Source: Prevotella vespertina (GTDB lineage: Bacteria; Bacteroidota; Bacteroidia; Bacteroidales; Bacteroidaceae). From it: DNA of 64,000 nucleotides. Location: positions 1-64,000 of the forward strand of contig NZ_VVIQ01000004.1 of NCBI RefSeq assembly GCF_009728485.1, given 5' to 3'. The notes under the pieces were generated by a model, which did not search any database, was not told the DNA's origin, and saw only the letters and a list, made by a program, of their open reading frames with translations. Shown here piece after piece: positions 27,568-35,198 of the stretch (positions are counted from its first letter, which is position 1; each line of letters opens with the position of its first letter). Position numbers and translations under genes: made by a program.

Positions 27568-27720
27568 ATTGTGGTTAGGTAGAGTTGACGAGTATACGAG
27601 TTACAAGTGGACAAGTTATTTGCTCCATTGATTAGAGTGCCTCAAAGTAGGGATAGCCCCCTTGTCTGACACTACTTTGAGATAATCCTTTCTAATTGAC
27701 GAAGGCACTTCCTTGATACA

Positions 27721-27780
27721 AGGAAACGCCTTCTTCATAGCAAGGAAACACCCTCTTTAAATGGAGAAAGGCGTTCCCTT
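27721..27780. repeat. Degenerate hairpin repeat
   Basis: GGAAACGCCTTCTTC followed by AAGGAAACACCCTCTTT and GGAGAAAGGCGTTCCCTT, which pair imperfectly. An eroded member of the GAAACGCC family. Confidence 0.6.
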
Positions 27781-27957
27781 GTTTTTAGTCCTGCTACTCC
27801 AGCTAATGAGGCACAGCCTCACAACGCACCAACCAACCTCCAACAGCCAAACAAATACCCATCCCGTGAGGTACTCCTCCCCCTTCGGAAGGGCAGAGTG
27901 AGGCTTTATCTCGCCCCCTCCCATTCGAGTAACTCTATTTGAAATAAATGCTAATTA

Positions 27958-27989
27958 TTTGGTTATCAGCAATATTTTTTGTATCTTTG
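27958..27989 (+). promoter_or_regulatory. Promoter of the SLT-like gene
   Basis: TTTG (27958-27961), 20 bases, TATCTTTG (27982-27989). Near-perfect consensus spacing. It implies a leader of about 100 bases. Confidence 0.7.
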
Positions 27990-28002
27990 CAAGCGTTAAT
28001 AT

Positions 28003-28086
28003 GGAACTAAGGTGCGGTGGTAACTCATTCTCACATAGGAACGCACCATAGAAGGTAACTCTCTTGAGCAACTTATCTAAGGTTCC
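28003..28086 (+). promoter_or_regulatory. Structured 5' leader of the SLT-like gene
   Basis: Within the leader, GGTGCG (28011-28016) pairs with CGCACC (28042-28047), and GGAAC (28003-28007) can pair with the end of GGTTCC (28081-28086), enclosing the first hairpin. The second pairing would bring the structure to within 12 bases of the start codon. Possible cis-regulatory element. It matches no riboswitch I recognise. Confidence 0.4.
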
Positions 28087-28098
28087 GGAAAGTTTTAA

Positions 28099-28518
28099 AT
28101 GATGAGATTTTTTAAAGTAGTAATTGTTAGTTTCTTAATGATTTTGGCTTCATCTGTTGAAGCAAATGCTCAAAGTAGCAAGTTTAACTGGGGTCCTGTA
28201 ATGGCCGCAATCATCCAACTTGAAAGCAAGGGGAATGCTTTAGCGGTTAATGGGTCGTATGTTGGAGTTCTTCAAATATCCCCTATTCTAGTCAAGGAAT
28301 GTAATAACATCCTTAAAAGTAGAGGCAGTTCAAAGCGTTACACACTATCTGATCGATTTAACGCAACGAAGTCTAAGGAGATGTTTGTTATCATCCAATC
28401 CTTCCACAATCCGCTTAATAACATCGAGAAAGCCATCCGCTTATGGAGTGGTGGTATAAAGTATGATGTGGCAAAGACCCAAAAGTACCTTACAAGAGTA
28501 TTGAAACTCATGCGCTAA
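28099..28518 (+). CDS. Small exported lysozyme/SLT-like protein
   Basis: A 139-residue protein with a signal peptide (about residues 1-25, SSVEANAQ). The mature part resembles a minimal lytic transglycosylase (SLT/lysozyme-like) fold: a candidate catalytic Glu42 in QLESKGN, then YVGVLQIS (54-61) like the SLT GxxQ motif, and RLWSGG (114-119) in the place of the usual YNAG motif. It is much shorter than typical SLT enzymes. An in-frame second ATG at 28102 is equally possible. It has its own promoter, a structured leader and a strong terminator. Activity on peptidoglycan is inference from these motifs. Confidence 0.75.
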   Translation: MMRFFKVVIVSFLMILASSVEANAQSSKFNWGPVMAAIIQLESKGNALAVNGSYVGVLQISPILVKECNNILKSRGSSKRYTLSDRFNATKSKEMFVIIQSFHNPLNNIEKAIRLWSGGIKYDVAKTQKYLTRVLKLMR

Positions 28519-28551
28519 CAGGCATACAGAAGATTTAAGAAATCCCTTTTT

Positions 28552-28599
28552 AAAAAGTCTGGTTATCTACTCCCTCTAGGACAGATAACCAGACTTTTT
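28552..28599 (+). terminator. Terminator hairpin after the SLT-like gene
   Basis: 17-bp perfect stem, arms AAAAAGTCTGGTTATCT (28552-28568) and AGATAACCAGACTTTTT (28583-28599), ending in a T run. Classical intrinsic terminator, 34 bases after the stop codon. Confidence 0.9.
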
Positions 28600-28623
28600 C
28601 TCTTTATTCTCCATCTTTTTCCT

Positions 28624-28631
28624 TACTTTTG
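28624..28631 (+). promoter_or_regulatory. -7 box of the SGNH hydrolase gene
   Basis: TACTTTTG, fits TAnnTTTG, 21 bases before the ATG at 28653. Confidence 0.5.
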
Positions 28632-28652
28632 TAGGTGGTTTAACACATCAAA

Positions 28653-29360
28653 ATGGTACATAATAGACTATTAAACATAAGGAGATCCTTCCTTACTTCA
28701 CTATTTCTTCTTTCGCTAGGGAGCCTCTCTGCGCAAACTCAACACCCTGTTTATCATGGGTCAAAACACTATAGTATAAAGGTGAAACAGTTCAAAGAAG
28801 AGGGCAAACTGCCCTCCAATGTCATCGTAATGTATGGTGATAGCCATTCAGAATATGGTGGCGATTGGAACAGACACTTCCCTGGTGCAGGCAAGATTAT
28901 CAATCGGGGAATCATTGGAGACGATAGCAAGGGGATGTACAACAGGCTTGACTTGGTGCTTCCTTACCATCCCAAAAAGATCTTCTTCGAGTGTGGTGCG
29001 AATGATCTGAGCCATGGCTGGAGTGTTGAACGGGTCTTCCAAGGAATTACTAACGTGTTGACAACAATAAGAAAGCAGTGTCCTAAGACGGAACTATACG
29101 TTCAGAGCCTTCTACCACTTAATGAGGAAGTGGGTACGTGGAAGTATCTTAAAGGGAAGGATGACCTGATTATCCAACTAAACAATAAACTGAAGCAGTA
29201 TTGTGCGAGCCACGCTCTCACTTACATCGACCTTTACACGCCGCTTCTTGGTGCTAAACCGCAAACAATGAAGGCTGAATATTGTCGTGACGGATTGCAC
29301 TTAACCGAGAAAGGGTATGATGTTTGGGCAAAGATTATACGCCCTTATATCTATAAGTAA
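28653..29360 (+). CDS. Exported SGNH/GDSL-type esterase
   Basis: A 235-residue SGNH-fold hydrolase with a signal peptide (to about residue 28, GSLSAQT). Block I is YGDSHSE (GDS-type, nucleophile Ser64), block III is CGANDLS (Asn117) and block V is DGLHL (Asp213, His216), so the catalytic set is complete. The pattern matches bacterial GDSL esterases related to acyl or sialate O-acetylesterases that trim acetyl groups from carbohydrates. Substrate unknown. It is a single-gene unit between two strong terminators. Confidence 0.9.
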   Translation: MVHNRLLNIRRSFLTSLFLLSLGSLSAQTQHPVYHGSKHYSIKVKQFKEEGKLPSNVIVMYGDSHSEYGGDWNRHFPGAGKIINRGIIGDDSKGMYNRLDLVLPYHPKKIFFECGANDLSHGWSVERVFQGITNVLTTIRKQCPKTELYVQSLLPLNEEVGTWKYLKGKDDLIIQLNNKLKQYCASHALTYIDLYTPLLGAKPQTMKAEYCRDGLHLTEKGYDVWAKIIRPYIYK

Positions 29361-29447
29361 AGCTTTAATTGAAAGCTAATTAGGCATTATCTTTAACTTT
29401 AGAGATATTTTATAATTACCTAATATACTGCATTTTGTATATAAAAA

Positions 29448-29492
29448 GAATATTGGCAGAAACAATAAGAACGCTTGTTTCTGCCAATATTC
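29448..29492. terminator. Bidirectional terminator between the SGNH gene and radA
   Basis: 17-bp perfect stem, arms GAATATTGGCAGAAACA (29448-29464) and TGTTTCTGCCAATATTC (29476-29492), with A/T-rich flanks on both sides. It lies in the gap between the convergent SGNH hydrolase and radA genes and can end both transcripts. Confidence 0.88.
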
Positions 29493-29507
29493 ATATATAA
29501 GGATGGG

Positions 29508-30908
29508 TTATCCAAACAATATCCTCAAAGCCTCTTCAACCTTCCTTACAGGATGAAGTTGTATTGCATACTTGCCAGTAAGCCCTGACATATTATACTT
29601 CGGGATGATAATATGACTGAAGCCGAGCTTCTCTGCTTCTGCAATACGTTGTTCGATACGACTGACGGGACGCACTTCACCGCTCAAGCCAACCTCTCCA
29701 CACATGCACCAACCAGCCTCGATTGGGGTGTCAACATTGGATGATAACACTGCAGCAATCACACTCAAGTCCATCGCCATATCGGTTACTCGCAGTCCAC
29801 CAGCTATGTTCAAGAACACGTCCTTCTGCATGAGTTTAAAGCCAACACGCTTCTCCAACACTGCAAGTAACATGTTTAAACGACGCTGATCAAAGCCTGT
29901 TGCTGAACGTTGAGGCGTTCCGTAGGCTGCAGAAGATACCAGTGCTTGTGTCTCAACGAGGAAGGGTCGAACGCCTTCGATGGTACTTGAGATCGCAACT
30001 CCTGATAGTCCGTCATGGTCTTCAGTAAGTAGTAACTCCGAAGGATTGCTTACCTGCCGCAGACCTTGCTGTTCCATCTCATAGATACCCAGCTCTGATG
30101 TGGAGCCAAAGCGGTTCTTTATGCTTCGAAGAATGCGATACATATAATGTTGATCACCCTCAAATTGAATCACAGTATCGACTATGTGCTCTAGAATCTT
30201 CGGTCCGGCGATGCTTCCCTCCTTGTTTATATGACCGATAAGAACCACTGGTACACCGCTAGTCTTCGCAAATCGCAATAGAGCAGAGGCGCATTCACGC
30301 ACTTGACTGACGCTTCCAGGACTGCTGTCAACGTCCTCTGTGGATATAGTCTGTATCGAATCGACCACAACGAGTTCGGGTTTTACATCCTTGATGTGCT
30401 CAAATATGTGTTCAAGAGAGGTCTCCGATAAGATGATGATATTCTCTGGTATATCCTTAGTAATGCGTTCCGCACGCATACGAATCTGATGTGGACTCTC
30501 TTCACCACTAACATATAAGATGCGTTGAGATAGGTGTAGAATAGTCTGCAAGGTCAATGTACTCTTACCGATACCAGGCTCTCCTCCTAACAAAACAATG
30601 CTCCCTGGCACCAGACCACCACCCAACACACGATTCAACTCACCGTCGTGCATATCCATACGAGGCTCATCCTTCGCAGAGACATCACGCAGTCTTTGAG
30701 GCTTGTTAGCCAATCCCGAGACAGCTTCACCAGCATTCGTATGACGCAAAGAAGTTGCTGCTTGGCGTGCAGCATGTGTACCAGTATCAGCGGCAATACG
30801 TATCTCCTTGAATGTATTCCACTGCCCGCAATTAGGACACTTACCTATCCACTTTGCACTTTCCTGCCCACAGTTACTGCAGACATAAGCTATTTTATCC
30901 TTTGACAT
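29508..30908 (-). CDS. radA: DNA repair protein RadA
   Basis: A 466-residue RecA-like ATPase that helps process branched DNA in recombination repair. The N-terminal C4 zinc finger uses Cys10, Cys13, Cys24 and Cys27, the Walker A is GGEPGIGKST (108-117), the RadA signature KNRFG is at 264-268, and a Lon-protease-like domain forms the C-terminus. All are intact at normal length. The complete promoter ends only 7 bases from the start codon, so the mRNA is probably leaderless or nearly so. Confidence 0.97.
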   Translation of the reverse strand: MSKDKIAYVCSNCGQESAKWIGKCPNCGQWNTFKEIRIAADTGTHAARQAATSLRHTNAGEAVSGLANKPQRLRDVSAKDEPRMDMHDGELNRVLGGGLVPGSIVLLGGEPGIGKSTLTLQTILHLSQRILYVSGEESPHQIRMRAERITKDIPENIIILSETSLEHIFEHIKDVKPELVVVDSIQTISTEDVDSSPGSVSQVRECASALLRFAKTSGVPVVLIGHINKEGSIAGPKILEHIVDTVIQFEGDQHYMYRILRSIKNRFGSTSELGIYEMEQQGLRQVSNPSELLLTEDHDGLSGVAISSTIEGVRPFLVETQALVSSAAYGTPQRSATGFDQRRLNMLLAVLEKRVGFKLMQKDVFLNIAGGLRVTDMAMDLSVIAAVLSSNVDTPIEAGWCMCGEVGLSGEVRPVSRIEQRIAEAEKLGFSHIIIPKYNMSGLTGKYAIQLHPVRKVEEALRILFG

Positions 30909-30915
30909 AGTGGGA

Positions 30916-30946
30916 CAAAAGTACTAAGAATTTGCCTAGTTACAAA
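30916..30946 (-). promoter_or_regulatory. Complete promoter of radA
   Basis: Minus-strand TTTG (30943-30946), exactly 19 bases, TACTTTTG (30916-30923). The radA ATG (30906-30908) starts 7 bases after the -7 box, where the transcript itself should start. Confidence 0.75.
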
Positions 30947-30955
30947 ATTAATTAT

Positions 30956-30963
30956 TAATTTTG
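30956..30963 (+). promoter_or_regulatory. -7 box of the solute-binding lipoprotein gene
   Basis: TAATTTTG, fits TAnnTTTG, ending 6 bases before the ATG at 30970. A TTG within the box is in frame with the gene but cannot be the start if this promoter is used. The gene faces away from radA. Confidence 0.5.
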
Positions 30964-30969
30964 CACAAC

Positions 30970-31881
30970 ATGAAACGTACTTATTACATATTCATCCTAT
31001 CGATATTCTTGATCGTTGGTTGTGGGAAGTCTGCGAAGGAACTACAGGTCGAAAAGAAGGCACAAGAGCAGGCGGAGAAAGAGAGATATCAGCGAGCTTA
31101 CAAGGTTGCAGTAATGCCAACGCTTGATTGTCTACCTGCTTATCTATTGAAAGATAGCGTATTATACGATACAACTAAAGTAGATATCCGACTAAAACAA
31201 TACAATGCTCAGATGGATTGTGACACTGCTATGGCTGGAGGAAGCGTACAGGCAGCCTTCAGCGATTTGGTTCGGACTGAGCGTTTAAAGCACAGACAGA
31301 AAGTGTTAATGCACTATCTAACGGACACAAACCTCAACTGGCAGCTCATAGCCGATAGGTCCTCTAAACTAAAGAAACTATCCGATTTAAGTGATAAGAT
31401 TATAGCCAAAACACGCTTCTCAGGCACTGACTTATTAAGTAACATGGTCGTTAAGAAGGCAAAACCGAAGTATCAAGTGTTCCAAGTGCAGGTCAATGAC
31501 GTATTAGTTAGGCTCAAGATGCTACAGAACCATGAGATAGATGCCTATTGGTTTACCGAGCCACAGACCACGAAGGCACTGCAAGGTGACAACAACTCTC
31601 TATTTAATTCGGTGGATGCAGGTGTACATCTAGGGGTCGTAGCAATTATGGATAAGCACCGCAGACCATCGGAAGATGAGGAGTTTGCAAAGGCTTACGA
31701 CAAGGCTGTCGACTTGATTAATAAACATGGTGTTAAGTATTACGCGGCTTTGATAAAGAAGTATATGCAGGCAGATGATGCCACAGTTCGAGCTTTACCT
31801 GACATCAAATACACAAAGGTGGGGGCACCTCGTAAGGCCGACCTAATAATGGCTAGGGATTTTCTTAACCACAATAAGTGA
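30970..31881 (+). CDS. Solute-binding lipoprotein, periplasmic binding protein type 2
   Basis: A 303-residue lipoprotein; the lipobox is FLIVGC with Cys18. After a short Lys/Glu-rich linker the protein reads as an NMT1/SsuA-like ABC substrate-binding fold (YKVAVMPTLDCLPAYLLKDS near the start; AGGSVQAAFSDLVRTERLK; LKMLQNHEIDAYWFTEPQT). No ABC permease or ATPase gene is adjacent, so it is an orphan here. The ligand cannot be read from the sequence. I chose the ATG at 30970 over the in-frame TTG at 30961, which lies in the promoter. Confidence 0.82.
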   Translation: MKRTYYIFILSIFLIVGCGKSAKELQVEKKAQEQAEKERYQRAYKVAVMPTLDCLPAYLLKDSVLYDTTKVDIRLKQYNAQMDCDTAMAGGSVQAAFSDLVRTERLKHRQKVLMHYLTDTNLNWQLIADRSSKLKKLSDLSDKIIAKTRFSGTDLLSNMVVKKAKPKYQVFQVQVNDVLVRLKMLQNHEIDAYWFTEPQTTKALQGDNNSLFNSVDAGVHLGVVAIMDKHRRPSEDEEFAKAYDKAVDLINKHGVKYYAALIKKYMQADDATVRALPDIKYTKVGAPRKADLIMARDFLNHNK

Positions 31882-31918
31882 GATAGATACATAATTAGTA
31901 ACTTTAAAGAATAGCACA

Positions 31919-34099
31919 GTGAACGTAGAAGACATACTTAGTAAGACTATAAGCGAACTGATGGATAAGCGATTGGACAATGCTATTGAAGTATTAAATC
32001 AGCTCTTCTTACAACGTCCTTCACTGATGGGTAACGATGAATTTGAGGCTGTCAAGCGTGATTATCAACTGATGGTTGACTACATGGGGAGGGGGCTTAT
32101 CGATCAGCAACGCGCCTCTCTTTATGCCTCATTGCTACAACGTCTTTATCGTGTAACCGCCAACTTAGAGATTAGTTGGCGTTGCAAACATGTACCAGCA
32201 TACATTGATGCCTTTAAAATAAGCGACCATCTCAACACCAGCCATGACTTTGTTCGCACCGTCTTAGAGTCTTTTGTCACTGATTTAGCTATGTTATCTC
32301 TACAACAAGAGACCGCCCAAAAGGAGAAAGAAAGCGAACTCTACGATCGTCATCAGTTGTTCATTAATCGTCTGTTCAACGCCTTGTTTACATCTTGCCA
32401 ATGGACAGAAGAGGATTATCAATTCTATTCCCAACTATTGACATCACCTACTGTCATATCCAATGACCAGCAGATTCTCGTCAGTGCAATCACGTTGAGT
32501 GCAATGAACCAATTCGATATTTATAAGTTCAAAACACTCACTTCTATCTATCAGAAAACAACCGACATCCATGTTCGCCAGCGTGCTCTCGTGGGTTGGG
32601 TGCTATCTGTCTTTGAGGGAATGGATATATTTCCTGAACAAGATTCTATCATCAAAGAACTTTGTGCTGATGCTAGTGTGACACGTGAATTGCTCTCTTT
32701 ACAAATCCAACTCTTCTATAGTTTAGACACAGAAAAGGACAACGACAAGATTCAAAGGGATATTATGCCAGACATCATGCGCAATTCCAACCTCACTGTT
32801 GGGCGTATCGGCATTGTTGAAAAGGAGGAGGATCAACTTGAAAACATACTCCATCAAGATGCAGAAGACAAACGCATGGAGCAGATGGAGGAACAGGTTA
32901 AGAAGATGATGGATATGCAGAAGCAAGGTTCGGACATCTATTTCGGTGGGTTCCGACAGATGAAACGCTTCCCATTCTTTAGTGATGTAGTGAATTGGTT
33001 CACACCATTCTATATCGAAAACCCTGCTCTTCGACCCACCTTAAAGGCGCTAGGAGATTCGAAGTTTCTCAATGTTCTCGTAGAGAGAGGGGCACTTTGT
33101 GACTCGGATAAGTACTCCCTTGCGATTGCTATGGAGCAAGTAATCAACCAGTTGCCAAGTAACATTAAAGAGATGATAGGGACTGACTCTGCCTTCGGCC
33201 CACTCGGTTCTTTCGATGAGAAAGAAGGTGTTGCAAATATCCGTCGAGCGTACATTCAGGATTTATATCGCTTCTTCCGACTCTATAGAACAGCACAGGA
33301 TTTCATTAACCCATTCGAAGATAATGGCAAAGGAGACTTCGTTGCAGACATCTTCTTCTTTATCTATAAGTCGTTTATGAACACTGGACTTGATGACATG
33401 AAGTTGCGTTTAGCACTGCATTTATATAAGCGACACCAATACAAGAAACTGATAGAACTGCTCAGTACATTCTATAGTGACGACCCGAGATACTGCATTC
33501 TTATGGGTTACACAAACATCCATATCGGTAGACCTGATAGTGCGTATGACTTCTTCTTAAAGGCTTTAGAGAAGGAACCCAACAATGAGTGGGCACTAAA
33601 AGGACAAGCTCGTGCTGCGCTAGATTGCGAAGATTACGAGACAGCAGAGCACACCTATGAACAGTTATTACAACTGGATGCAGAGAATAAGGACTATGCT
33701 TTGAATCGTTGTATCGCTCTATTGAAATTAGGGAAATCATCTGAAGTACGTGAAGAGTTATTCCGCTTAGATTATCAGAACCCTGACGACATGAATGTGA
33801 AGCGTGTGTTTGCATGGGCAATGCTCATGGAAAAGAGTCTTGACAAGGCCACTCAGCTTTATGAGACACTCCTGAATACATTACCAACGACGGAGGATTA
33901 CCTCAATGCAGGCTATTGTCAATGGGCTAAAGGGGACGCTCAACGTGCTGCCGAATTGTTTAGTAATTGGATAACTAAGGGTAATAAGAATCGCGACCAA
34001 CTATTGGATGAGTTTAAGAGTGACGCAGAGATTCTGAATCTATACAACATCCAAGAGACCGATTGGCTGTTAATGCTAACATTGGCAAAGCCACTTTAG
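31919..34099 (+). CDS. Large tetratricopeptide-repeat protein
   Basis: A 726-residue cytoplasmic protein with a GTG start. The first two thirds are helical with no recognised domain, including a short charged coiled-coil segment near residues 315-340 (QMEEQVKKMMDMQKQGSD). The C-terminal third (about 520-700) holds TPR-like repeats (RYCILMGYTNIHIGRPDSAYDFF; WALKGQARAALDCEDYETAEHTYEQLLQLD). Probably a scaffold for protein interactions. It lies 37 bases after the lipoprotein gene on the same strand and may be co-transcribed. Function unknown. Confidence 0.82.
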   Translation: MNVEDILSKTISELMDKRLDNAIEVLNQLFLQRPSLMGNDEFEAVKRDYQLMVDYMGRGLIDQQRASLYASLLQRLYRVTANLEISWRCKHVPAYIDAFKISDHLNTSHDFVRTVLESFVTDLAMLSLQQETAQKEKESELYDRHQLFINRLFNALFTSCQWTEEDYQFYSQLLTSPTVISNDQQILVSAITLSAMNQFDIYKFKTLTSIYQKTTDIHVRQRALVGWVLSVFEGMDIFPEQDSIIKELCADASVTRELLSLQIQLFYSLDTEKDNDKIQRDIMPDIMRNSNLTVGRIGIVEKEEDQLENILHQDAEDKRMEQMEEQVKKMMDMQKQGSDIYFGGFRQMKRFPFFSDVVNWFTPFYIENPALRPTLKALGDSKFLNVLVERGALCDSDKYSLAIAMEQVINQLPSNIKEMIGTDSAFGPLGSFDEKEGVANIRRAYIQDLYRFFRLYRTAQDFINPFEDNGKGDFVADIFFFIYKSFMNTGLDDMKLRLALHLYKRHQYKKLIELLSTFYSDDPRYCILMGYTNIHIGRPDSAYDFFLKALEKEPNNEWALKGQARAALDCEDYETAEHTYEQLLQLDAENKDYALNRCIALLKLGKSSEVREELFRLDYQNPDDMNVKRVFAWAMLMEKSLDKATQLYETLLNTLPTTEDYLNAGYCQWAKGDAQRAAELFSNWITKGNKNRDQLLDEFKSDAEILNLYNIQETDWLLMLTLAKPL

Positions 34100-34109
34100 G
34101 GAAAAGATA

Positions 34110-34165
34110 GCCCCACCCTGCCTCCCTGAAAAGGGAGGAGAACCTAACGGAAGCTAGTTAGGATA
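34110..34165. repeat. CCCCACCC...GGGAGGAG...CTAACGGAAG...AGTTAGG repeat
   Basis: CCTCCCTGAAAAGGGAGG hairpin followed by CCTAACGGAAGCTAGTTAGG, a second short hairpin. Related copies are at about 44499-44552 and 60019-60075. It lies just after the TPR gene. Confidence 0.6.
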
Positions 34166-34234
34166 AGTGGAAGAGAGGGAGGGGCGGAGTGTAACGAGGC
34201 TATGCTTCATTAGTAGGAGCAGCAGGAACGAAAA

Positions 34235-34315
34235 CAAGGAAACGCCTTTCTCCATTTGAGAAGGGCGTTTCCTTGCTATGAAGAGGGCGTTTCTTCGATA
34301 GGAAGAAACGCCCTC
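34235..34315. repeat. Double-hairpin intergenic repeat, convergent gap
   Basis: Hairpin 1: 18-bp arms CAAGGAAACGCCTTTCTC (34235-34252) and GAGAAGGGCGTTTCCTTG (34258-34275), one G-T pair. Hairpin 2: 14-bp perfect arms GAGGGCGTTTCTTC (34283-34296) and GAAGAAACGCCCTC (34302-34315). Between convergent genes. Confidence 0.85.
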
Positions 34316-34355
34316 ATTGAATATTATGTCTTATGTTGTTCTCTCCTAAGCACAC

Positions 34356-35135
34356 CTAGAAACGATAGCCAAAACCGATGTTTAGATAGATTGGATATAG
34401 CTTGAAACTAATCGTCTTAAAGTCTTTCTTGAAGATACCATTTGCTGCCCATGTCATATCGGCATTGATGGTAAAATGGTTAAAGGCACGCCACGTTGCG
34501 CCTGCTTGAGCACCCCAATGAAGGGAGCGAAGTGATGAAGAGAAATCGTAAAAGGCTGTTTGTCCATCATTAAAGGTCAGTTTCTGCCCCACTGGAGTAC
34601 CTTCTCTGAGGTATCCGTTACTAACATGTCCAGAGAAATTACCATCTAGTTTGATAGAAGAATAGACCCCGGCACGCACTTTCCACCTGTCATTGATGCG
34701 GTAATTGCCCATAACTGGGATGGTGAGGAGCGTTGAATGATAGTCAGTCTGCACATCGCCTGTCCAATAACCGGCTATATGACTACCCTCATCAACAATC
34801 TCTGTCCTGTAATTCTTTACTCTTGCACCAGTAATCATGCCCTTTTCTTCCAACTTCAAACCTACCGAGACACCCCATTGGCGGTCTTCTCCCAACCACT
34901 TCGTGGCTGTTCCTTCAATCGTTCCATTGAATCGTGGGTTATAACTAGTTATCTTTCTTATCTCAACAGGGATAGGAAGTGGAGACGAACCACCGATGTT
35001 TACACCTGCTTTCAACTCATATTCCCACCCGTTCTGATCGGCTGATTCTAATGCTTCTGTGCGGTCGGTTTGTGCGAAGAGACTCATGGAACAACTCAAG
35101 CTAACGACTGCAAGTACTATAACTCGTATATTCAT
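34356..35135 (-). CDS. Outer-membrane beta-barrel protein
   Basis: A 259-residue exported protein with the start placed at the ATG at 35135 (MNIRVIVLAVVSLSCSMSLFAQ, signal peptide) rather than the GTG five codons upstream. The rest has alternating hydrophobic beta strands ending in IYLNIGFGYRF, a terminal-Phe barrel signature. It looks like the PorT/outer-membrane beta-barrel family of Bacteroidota. It follows 48 bases or more after a PCMD-domain lipoprotein gene and is probably co-expressed with it. Function unknown. Confidence 0.8.
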   Translation of the reverse strand: MNIRVIVLAVVSLSCSMSLFAQTDRTEALESADQNGWEYELKAGVNIGGSSPLPIPVEIRKITSYNPRFNGTIEGTATKWLGEDRQWGVSVGLKLEEKGMITGARVKNYRTEIVDEGSHIAGYWTGDVQTDYHSTLLTIPVMGNYRINDRWKVRAGVYSSIKLDGNFSGHVSNGYLREGTPVGQKLTFNDGQTAFYDFSSSLRSLHWGAQAGATWRAFNHFTINADMTWAANGIFKKDFKTISFKLYPIYLNIGFGYRF

Positions 35136-35198
35136 TTTAATGCAAAACACTATTAAGTTTATTCTTTAGTATTACTTTGTAAGTATTTAAATGACAGC

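Larger units (their letters stand above)
27471..28098. other. Gene-free 628-base divergent gap
   Basis: Between the GH25 gene (minus) and the SLT-like gene (plus). From left it holds the GH25 promoter, a 20-base motif shared with 52265-52284, an inverted repeat CTCAAAGTAG/CTACTTTGAG (27641-27681), a decayed hairpin repeat (27721-27780), a stretch related to the repeat at 34100-34215 (27781-27920), the SLT-like promoter and a structured leader. No coding potential seen. Confidence 0.7.

Noticed and set aside
27641..27681. CTCAAAGTAG/CTACTTTGAG inverted repeat as a terminator
   Set aside because: The arms are 10 bp with a 21-base loop, there is no U-run, and it is far from the ends of both adjacent genes.
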